Below, piece by piece: positions 56,707-64,000 of a DNA stretch of 64,000 bases. The stretch comes from Favolaschia claudopus. Its lineage: Eukaryota; Basidiomycota; Agaricomycetes; Agaricales; Mycenaceae. Below the pieces are notes generated by a model. That model saw nothing but the letters and a program-made list of their open reading frames with translations, searched no databases and was not told the DNA's origin. Position numbers and translations under genes: made by a program. How positions within the stretch are numbered: position 1 is the stretch's first letter; every line of letters begins with the position of its first letter. The DNA lies in NCBI GenBank assembly GCA_037176885.1, contig JAWWNJ010000149.1, positions 186,001-250,000 on the forward strand, read 5' to 3'.

Positions 56707-57007
56707 AAGCGGTTCATTTTTTGTTGCAGGCGAGACGTTACGATTCACAGACTCCTCCACTCTTTGAGGAGCATAGAGTGTATCAGAAGTATAATAGCTG
56801 TATATGTATTACTATGAAATGCGAGAGGCAAGGTGTTTGACAAAAACGTGGAAGGGAGCCGGCAGCGCGTGATGGGATCAAATTCTGCTTCTTCCCTCCC
56901 ATCTTGTTAACGCCCACAACGACTCACTCGCCCACACTTTCCAGACCTTGACTCCCGCGTGAGTTTTCCATACCTACTTTGTGGATTGTGCCACCGATTG
57001 TTTGGTG

Positions 57008-58349
57008 ATGGACTCAGAGCGCTTGCAGATGCCAGCTCCCGGCTTACCAATCCCCGAGCTATGGGACGCAATTATCAGCCATGTTCGAGACCCATATGAG
57101 ACTGATCCTGAAAAAGATCTGAAGGCCATCTCTCTCGTCTGCAGTTCCTTCTGCGCACCGGCACAAAGGGCTCTGTTCGAGTACGTTCTGATACGCAACT
57201 CCTGGCTCCGAGAAACTCTCGATAATCAGTGGTGAACAACGGCACATCGCGAAGGAGCTTGCAGCAGTGAAAGCAGCTCGCCTCGCGGACATCCTGGAGG
57301 ATGCGCCTCACCTCCTACGTTACATCCGCGATCTATCAATTGGGACCGACGACCCGGAGTGTTTTCGCATCGCTGCCGCGATTCCCTGGTCGCAGCAACT
57401 CCACAGTCTCGAATTTCGAAATCTCAGCCTGGCGACTCTCGAAGGATGTTCTGACGGTGTAGCACGGCTTTTGGGAATCAACTCTATTCGGGATTTGAGT
57501 TTGCAAGGGCATGGAGATTGCATCGACTTCGAAGCGGTGTTCTCGTACTGTTCGTCGAGCATTGAAACGTTGCGTCTCTCGTTCCTGCACTGGCCGCTTC
57601 CCGAGTCCCCGGTGACTTTCTCTGGACGCGCGATCCGGGGCACTCCACGACCGGCTATTCGCGAGTTGAGCCTCCCCGACTATCCGTCTCAATTCATGGA
57701 TATCCTTGGTGAGGCTTTCGACTTCAGTGGTTTGGAAACCCTGGAGCTTGGCTTGGATGAAGGTGCGCGTTTGGCGCCCTTCCTGAGCCGTTATTGTTCC
57801 ACCGTGAAGTGTCTATTCATCAGGAATAGAGGTAAATTCGCTCTCATCGAACTAGTATTCGCATTAATTCATTCTTTGAAACCTGGATTAGATTCGGGAT
57901 GGACCGAATTCGATCCTGTAATTCACCTTCCAGCTCTTGCACAAATCCAAGTGGTCATCTCGACGCTGGATTCATTTATAAATTTCCTCGCAAATGTCAC
58001 GACAAACAATCACATCGAACTCGTCAAAATTCTGTTCCCTGTAACCAGCGACAACACGAAGAATCTCCGCAAGGATATACCCGTCGACACGGCACGTCGA
58101 TTCGAAGATGTCGTCCTACACCCTGGGCGGCTACCCGCGCTTCGTGTGGTGCAGATGAAAGTCCATCTATTCCATATGCTCCATGGAATTCCTGTGGATA
58201 TCATTCGGGAGTTGTTCCCGCGACTTCGGGAGAAAGGGATCCTGGAGGTGGCGGGGAGTGGGAATCCGAAAGATGTGCGTGAGGTAGTGGCAAATCCGAC
58301 GTTTCTTCCTCAACTGCGGGATCGTATCAGTATGATGGAGTCTCAATGA
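57008..58349 (+). CDS. F-box-like / LRR-like protein (about 427 aa)
   Basis: ATG 57008 starts MDSERLQMPAPGLPIPELWD, with an F-box-like beginning (LPIPELWDAIISHV...LKAISLVCSSFCAPAQRALF). A 50-nt GT-AG intron at about 57180-57229 joins in frame to GEQRHIAKELAAVKAARLAD, and the exon runs to the stop at 58349. The body contains weak leucine-rich repeats (LHSLEFRNLSLATLEG, IRDLSLQGHGD, LETLELGLDE), as in the many F-box proteins of mushroom genomes. It may act as a substrate receptor of an SCF ubiquitin ligase, but substrates are unknown. Confidence 0.7.
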
Positions 58350-59156
58350 TCTTTTTTCTTTAGACTTTCGACAATCATCGGACTGTGGCAGATTCGACCC
58401 ATAACAAACCTGTCGGAAAAATACCGTTTCGCTCATAAGGGTTCGAGGAGGAATTGGACCAACTTTCCGAAGGAGTAAGTAGCTCCTTGGAAAATCATTT
58501 CCGAAGTCGTCCATTGGACCATGACAATGTTGGGCTCCAACGTTTTCGGTTTCATTTGGCGAAACGAAAACAGTATCAAGAGGCAACTTCAAGTCCGTGT
58601 TGAAGACCGTTGCTAGTTTGGATTTGGATAAGGGATGGATGGTATTGGAATTCGGAGTGAAGGTCAAAAACCGAGTAGAATGATGGCGAGAGCCGGGATG
58701 TTTGAAATTAGGGATTGCGACAATAGTGGGGTGCCAAACTTTCTGAGTTCCTATTAGTATATGCTCACTGTTGAGAGACTCAGAGGCGATTTGGATCGAG
58801 CGATGAGAGTGGAAAAAAATAGGATTCAGATTGAATTAATTCTGACTCTTGAGGAGGTGAGAGTGTTAGCTTCAAGGAGTGATCCATTGTTGCTGCTGCC
58901 TGAATATTGAATGTTCATTGAATGCATCGAGTTCAATTTGTCAAACAGAGTAAGGCTCATGATCAGCCAGGTTTTTTAGCCAAGATTCTGCCTGCGAACG
59001 CAATTGCTCGATCGAGACTTGAGGATATTGGGTGGCAATTTTTCTTGTATGTATCGGCGCACCCGCGCACTGGCAAGTTAAATGAATTTTATTCGTTGCC
59101 TCATGAGTAAATATTAGGATTTCGCTCCAGATGTTCTGTTGTGGAACACCATCAAT
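58350..59156. other. Intergenic
   Basis: No gene recognised; AT-rich towards the tRNA gene. Confidence 0.4.
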
Positions 59157-59248
59157 GGCCGCCTGGCGAAATGGCATCGCGTCTGACTACGATATCTGTA
59201 AACACTTTCGCAATCAGGAGATTGCAGGTTCGACCCCTGCGGTGGTCA
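59157..59248 (+). tRNA. tRNA-Arg(ACG) with a 20-nt intron
   Basis: The acceptor stem GGCCGCC pairs with GGTGGTC (59241-59247), with A as discriminator. The D arm contains the A box (TGGCGAAATGG). The anticodon stem TCTGA pairs with TCAGG and the loop reads CTACGA, giving anticodon ACG. The intron TATCTGTAAACACTTTCGCA sits after position 37, where tRNA introns occur. The T arm is GCAGG-TTCGACC-CCTGC (B box). A T6 run at about 59269 would terminate Pol III. Confidence 0.92.
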
Positions 59249-59265
59249 TAAATTTCCAACATACA

Positions 59266-59276
59266 CCTTTTTTGGT
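59266..59276 (+). terminator. Pol III terminator (T run)
   Basis: A run of six T about 20 bp after the tRNA 3' end. Confidence 0.6.
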
Positions 59277-59741
59277 TGTTGTTTTGTTTCCGGCGGCATC
59301 CATTGACGAAGCCTTCCTACCACTGGCAACCAGTAGGCGGGGACTCTTGTTAAGAATCTGATGGAGCTTTCCTGCATACCTTGAGATGACCGGGTTCGCA
59401 ACCACCGCATCGATAGCGAAGGGTTCAAAAATACATAAGCGGCGAGTTGGCGACGACGGAGTAACAGGAGCAAGCAGATCAATACGATCAATAAATATTT
59501 TGTTTCCTGCCTAATTCGGCGCTAGGATCAGCGCCTCATCTTCGTGTTCACTTCGTCGCTGTCTTCGGTTTACTCGACGCCAAGTCCACCGTCGCCCTCG
59601 ACATTCACGAAGTCTCGCTCGACGCTCTCGTTGTCGATAACATTTCCGAAGACGCTCTCGTCTCGATAACGTCAACGAAGACGCTCTCGCTGTCGATAAC
59701 ATCAACGAAACGATCGTCGTCGACAACTCCAACGAACCACG

Positions 59742-62640
59742 ATGTCTCAAGTTCTCGTCGACCACGGCGCGCCGCCGATCATCCCCGCGTCACTGCTGCC
59801 GTACCAATCGTACGAAGAAGACCCGAAGTGGCAGACGCGGTTTACGATTATGTGGGTCGTGGGGCTGGGTGTGTGTGTTGGTGTGTGGGGGGTGTGGGGG
59901 TGGGTGCCGAGGAGGCGGGGGCGGGGAGGTGCAGCGAAAGTAGGGAGACTGGGGAGGACGGTGGTAGCTGTGGATAGTCTGCGGATGTGGACGCCTCCTG
60001 GGTTGGGGTTGAATGTCGGACAGAGTACGTTTCCGCTTTTCTTTCATTCCCCTCTTTTCGAATAATAATTCCATCGAAGTATTCATAATCCTGATCTACG
60101 CCCTCTTCGCGCTGCTCTGCATAATCCTCCGCGCCCCCCTCCTCGAAAACCCGAACCGCGCAGGCTTCCTCGCCCTCGCGCAGCTCCCGCCTGTCTTCCT
60201 CTTCGCCACCAAGAACAACCCTCTCACCTTATTTCTCCTCGGCCCCGGCGCAGACTGGAGCAAACTGAACTACGTGCACCGCTGGTCCGCGCGCCTCCTC
60301 CTCCTCGCCGCGCTCGTGCACGGGAGTATCTGGATCAACAACCACGTCGTCTTCGATCTGCCGATATTGACGCAGCAGAAGGAGGGGAGCGGGGTGGCGG
60401 CGTTGGCGGCGCTGTGTTTGATTGCGCTGACGAGCGTGGCGCCGGTGAGGAGGGTGTGGTGGAGTGGGTTTTTGGTGTTGCAGTGAGTGCATTCTCTGCT
60501 TCGTGTTTTCTTTCTTCGTCTAGTTTGTGTTTCCGGAAACCTACTAACCCCACCCACAGCTACCTTCTCTTCCCCGCCTTCTTCATCACCATCTGCTACC
60601 ACACCATCTACGCCTCCCCCTGGATCTTCCCCCCGCTCGCGTTCTACGCCGCCGACCTCCTCCTCCGCATCCTCGTCCGCTGGCGCGTCGTCGTCGGGCG
60701 CCTCGAGGCGCGCGGGGAGAGGAGGGAGGGGGGGTGGGTTTTGGTGAGTTCTCTCTTTCTCCCTGTTTCCTGTATATCTCTTTCGTATATACATATCTTT
60801 CCTGTCATTCTGTCTCACATATCTTTCGCTTGCCTGTCTTTTCTTCCACACATATCGCATATCTTTTCTCTCGCGCTCTCATATCTTTCGCTTGCCTGTC
60901 TTGCACTTCCCGTCTTTCTCGCACATATCTTTCCCTTTCCTGTCTACTCGTCTAAACGACAACTGACTGACTACCCTCTCTCGGACAGATAACCATCCCC
61001 CAAGCCCAGCACCCCCAGCCCCTCGCGACCCCGCACCACGGCGGGCAGCACGTCGCCCTGCGTGCCCTCGTCGGCGCGCGGGCCTGGGAGAGCCACCCCC
61101 TGAGCGTGTGTTCGGCGGGTGGAGGGAGGAGTGTTTTGAGAGGTACGTTTCTCTTCGATCTTCTTTCAGTCATTTGTTTTCCCCAACCACCACCCATCTC
61201 TCCTTCGTGTGCTGCGGGCTTGTGTGTGTTGTTGTGCGACTGGGTGTTCTTCTGTGCGAATGTGAAAGAAGAAGAAGTGGGGGTGGGAGTGGTGCGTTGT
61301 GGCGATCGTATGTATGATACGTCATACGCGTGCGATGGATGTGTGGTTTTGTGCGATTGGGGGCGCGGTGATTGGTCGGGTTTGGAGGGAGAGAGGTTGG
61401 TTGCTTGAGGCAATGAGGTGTCGCGATCTCGACGTTTCGGCGTTGAGGAGCGCACGGGTGTATGTCGACGAGGGGCCAGCCCCGAGTTCTTTCTTGCCGC
61501 GTTTCTCTTCTTCTTCGTCCTCCCTCATTGTCCTTTCACTCACTAACCCCTCTTCGCGTTTCTCCCCAGACCCCTCCGACCCCACGGGCATGCGCCCCCT
61601 CGGCCTCCTCCTCGTCGCGCGCGCGTGCGGCGACTGGACCCGCGCGTTGTGGGATTACGCCGCGGCTGGTGAGGATCTTGATTTCGACGAGGAGGAGGAA
61701 GAGAGATGTGAGGACTGCGGGGACGCGGACGCGGACGTGGAAGCAGCTTCTTCCTCGAAACCCGACGACACCGCTCAGGAGAAAAACATCACGAAGCCCG
61801 CTCCCACCCCAACACCATCAAGACACGCGCACCTCATCCTCGAGGGGCCCTACGGCGGCCCCTCGCTCCGCGCGTGGGAGTACGAACGCGTGCTGCTCGT
61901 CGCGGGCGGGAGCGGCGCGGGGGTGGCGCTGGGGGTGTTGGATGAGATTGTGGGGAGGTATGTGAGGGATGTCAATGCAGGAGAAGGAGGAAGGAGAGAG
62001 GTGCGCACGCGGAAGATCGTGTGGTGTTGGTGTGTCCGGTCGTTTGGTGAGCTTTCTCTTGCTTGTGTTTATGGGGGTTATTGACGCGCACCAAACAGGC
62101 GCCATCTCGCACCTCGCGCCGTACCTGCAGCAGATCGCTGCGGCGGTAGCGGCTGCGAACGCCTCTTTGTCTTCCTCTTCGTCTTCCCAATCCGCAAACT
62201 CTAACTCGCCGCCGACTTCACCGCTGGAGCTGCACATCCAAATCCACGTAACCTGCCTCTGCGACCCGCTCGCGGTCCCGGCGATCCCGAACTGCGTCGT
62301 CGTGGAGGGGGAGGGGCGGCCGGAGGTGAGGGGCGTGTTGGGGGCCTTAATTCGGGGCTCGTCTTCGTCGTTTGGTTCTGCGAAGTATGGTGGGGATGCG
62401 GAGGAGGGCGGGGAGAAACGGAGCGCGTCTGTATCCGAGGAGGATATGGCAACCACAGGGGAGAAAGCCGCCATGGGAAGTAAGGAGGGAGAAGGAGCAG
62501 GAGAAGGAGAGACGACGGCCGTGTTCGCTGCTGGACCTGCGAGTCTCGTGCGGGAGGCGGGGAATGCGGTCGTCGCGGAAAATTTGAGGGGAGGAGGGGG
62601 AGGGGGCGTGAGGTTTTGTGCGGAGGTGTTTACGATTTAG
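59742..62640 (+). CDS. Ferric/cupric reductase (FRE-type, NADPH oxidase superfamily)
   Basis: Six or more exons from ATG 59742 (MSQVLVDHGAPPIIPASLLP). An N-terminal helix is followed by the ferric-reductase membrane domain: IFIILIYALFALLCIILRAP, LNYVHRWSARLLLLAALVHG with haem-binding His, and HYLLFPAFFITICYHTIYAS. The FAD-binding domain has SHPLSV in the exon ending near 61141. A long GC-rich intron leads to the NADPH-binding part with LILEGPYGG and VLLVAGGSGAGVALGVLDEI. The exon with HIQIHVTCLCD and the end VRFCAEVFTI closes at 62640. It should move electrons from NADPH via FAD and haem across the membrane to reduce Fe(III) or Cu(II). Low-complexity acidic inserts (DFDEEEEERCEDCGDADAD) interrupt the C-terminal domain. 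Confidence 0.85.
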
Positions 62641-63070
62641 GTTTCATGGACGTTACTTGCATAGATGAGATGATGGATACGTTGATGTACGATTTGGATG
62701 TATGTTACTGACGAACGGTATCGATGTATGATTGGATGTACTTGCTATTGCTTACGGATGTAAGATTCCAGTGAACTGGAGGACATAAAGACCCTTGTTC
62801 TACGTCCGCTTGCGATATTGGGTAGGGGTTCACGCGTTCACGATTTACAGTGCAATCGACGTCTATGTTTTCGTACTGCGTGCAGATATCATACAAAAAT
62901 CAGTCGTAAGTAAAACCGAGACGACGGGGGATACGTGCGTAAGGGACAGCGAACTAAGTAGAATACAAGGTACAAAGCATGATATATCCATCCACACAAA
63001 ACAGAGGTCCGGCCGATAGCGACGACAGGTAGTAGGGAACCAATATCAGCATTCCATCGAGACGCCGGTA
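62641..63070. other. Convergent intergenic region
   Basis: Lies between the 3' ends of the reductase and the copper transporter; holds both 3' UTRs and nothing else recognised. Confidence 0.5.
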
Positions 63071-63741
63071 TCAATGACCTTTGGAAGCGGCGGCGGCGGC
63101 AGCGTATCGCCCGAAGAGCATTTCGCCTACGCCGAGGCCGATGATGAGGGTGATGATGTAGGATGCTTGGAAGGTCCTGTGGGACGAGTCAGCGATGCGC
63201 GGCGAGAAAACGGTCAGAAAGACCGCAGATAAAACGAATGAAACAAGACGTACATGACGACCAACATGAAGACAAACCCCAGCGCCGCCTGTACAGCGTG
63301 TATGACCCCTCGCATGATATCATTCGCAGGCACGAACGGCGGTGCGCTCAACCCTAAAAACCTTCTCCTCCCCTTGCCCTTGGCATCTTTCTCGGTCTTC
63401 GCCCGTCTCGCCGCCTCCCTCCCCCACCCCGCCTCCATCATCGCCCTCACCGCCCCCAACCACCTTTCCACGAGCGCCAGAATGAAGAACCCGACGCACG
63501 CGCCGAAGACCGCCCCGCGCGTCTGCGGCACCCAGCCGTTGAAGAGGAGGGTGTCGGAGATGGGGGAGAAGTGGAGATAGGTGAGCATGGTGCCAGATGC
63601 GAGGGACATGCCGTCGTCCATGGACATGTCCATGCCGTTTTCCATTGCGTTTGTGGTGTGCGGGAGGGCGAGGACGATGAGGGTGAGGAGTGCGGGGAGG
63701 TTGGCGAAGGGGAATAGTGGTTGGAGGAGAAGAGATTTCAT
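63071..63741 (-). CDS. CTR-family copper transporter (197 aa)
   Basis: Two exons join in frame: 63254-63741 and 63071-63176. ATG 63741 gives a signal-like hydrophobic N-terminus (PFANLPALLTLIVLALPHTT). A methionine-rich ectodomain segment (MENGMDMSMDDGM) can take up Cu(I). Three membrane helices follow. The second has the M-x3-M selectivity motif (MLVVM, just before the splice) and the third has the G-x3-G type packing motif (GLGVGEMLFG). The loop between helices 1 and 2 is basic. It should import Cu(I) as a trimer. The reductase gene ends 431 bp away and faces it, so the pair could supply and import reduced copper. Confidence 0.9.
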
Positions 63742-64000
63742 GGCTGGTGAGGTGGATGGGGCGGCGATGGACGAGGAGGTATCCAGTGGTGATGAAGGCA
63801 GGAAGCGAAATGCGCGGGAGGGCGATGGGAGGGGAAATATACAGGTGTAAATAAAGTTTTGATGGACGTCGTCAAGGGCTACAAAAATCGTGAAAATGTT
63901 GCTGAAATCCCTGCGGGGCTGTAGCAAGCTGGGGGAGACTCGGTAAAATGTCTCGGTGTCATCTCTGCCTCTGCGGTAGAGAACGGACGAGAAAAGCAGA
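63742..64000. promoter_or_regulatory. Upstream region of the copper transporter
   Basis: 5' flank of the CTR gene on the minus strand. No metal-response element could be assigned with confidence. Confidence 0.3.

Noticed and set aside
61299..62084. 261-codon continuous plus-strand frame in the reductase gene
   Set aside because: Its first part crosses a GT-AG intron of the reductase. Only the part from about 61571 to 62044 is exon.
1..64000. CRISPR arrays, riboswitches, bacterial operons
   Set aside because: Spliced eukaryotic genes, tRNA intron and retrotransposons show nuclear fungal DNA; no regularly spaced repeat array is present.

Overview
The window looks like nuclear DNA of a filamentous basidiomycete, most likely a mushroom-forming Agaricomycete. 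Genes are broken by many short (about 45-70 nt) GT-AG introns. The gene types fit: a seven-TM DUF6533-like protein, an F-box-like/LRR-like protein, a phi-like GST, a ferric reductase beside a CTR copper transporter, and small Cys-rich lineage-type families. Transposons are abundant. All identifications were made by reading the sequence; no database search was run.

Layout. 1-11.9 kb: a 5'-truncated Cys-rich protein gene at the window edge, an unrecognised spliced gene (about 2.9-4.05 kb), a 1.58-kb TIR element (4229-5809), a four-TM membrane protein gene (7389-9254), and a second member of the Cys-rich family split by an 890-bp solo-LTR-like insertion. 11.9-33.6 kb: a nested structure. A small hAT-like element with perfect 8-bp target duplications is interrupted by a giant (20.35 kb) Ty3-type LTR retrotransposon with apparently identical 1811-bp LTRs. 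33.6-38 kb: gene-poor, with a 533-bp hAT-like MITE. 38-41 kb: a dynamin-superfamily GTPase. 41-45 kb: no recognised gene. 45-58.4 kb: a membrane protein, the third Cys-rich family member, a secreted protein, a GST, a truncated membrane-protein paralogue, a DUF6533-like 7TM gene and an F-box-like gene. 59.2-64 kb: an intron-containing tRNA-Arg(ACG), a ferric/cupric reductase and a convergent CTR copper transporter, together a plausible copper/iron uptake module.

The most interesting object is the giant Ty3 element. Gag and Pol occupy its first 7 kb. The remaining 9.3 kb between pol and the 3' LTR holds a set of spliced genes all on the opposite strand. At least three encode the cysteine spacing C-x2-C-x6-C-x8-C-x2-C-x6/8-C, which is that of fungal Zn2Cys6 clusters. 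The whole element (LTRs, gag-pol, antisense exons and introns) is saturated with the hexamer CCCGCT/AGCGGG, roughly 90 copies by hand count, while the flanking DNA holds it at about chance level. An element that encodes its own zinc-cluster proteins and carries a dispersed element-specific CG-rich motif suggests a self-recognition system (anti-silencing, transcription control or copy control). That link is a hypothesis; the motif enrichment and the cysteine patterns are seen directly.

Several element genes (gag/pol, three of the five antisense genes) have single-base frame breaks, mostly one extra base in short G/C runs, although the LTRs look identical. This could be sequencing error, a recently mobilised defective copy, or programmed frameshifting at the gag-pol joint.
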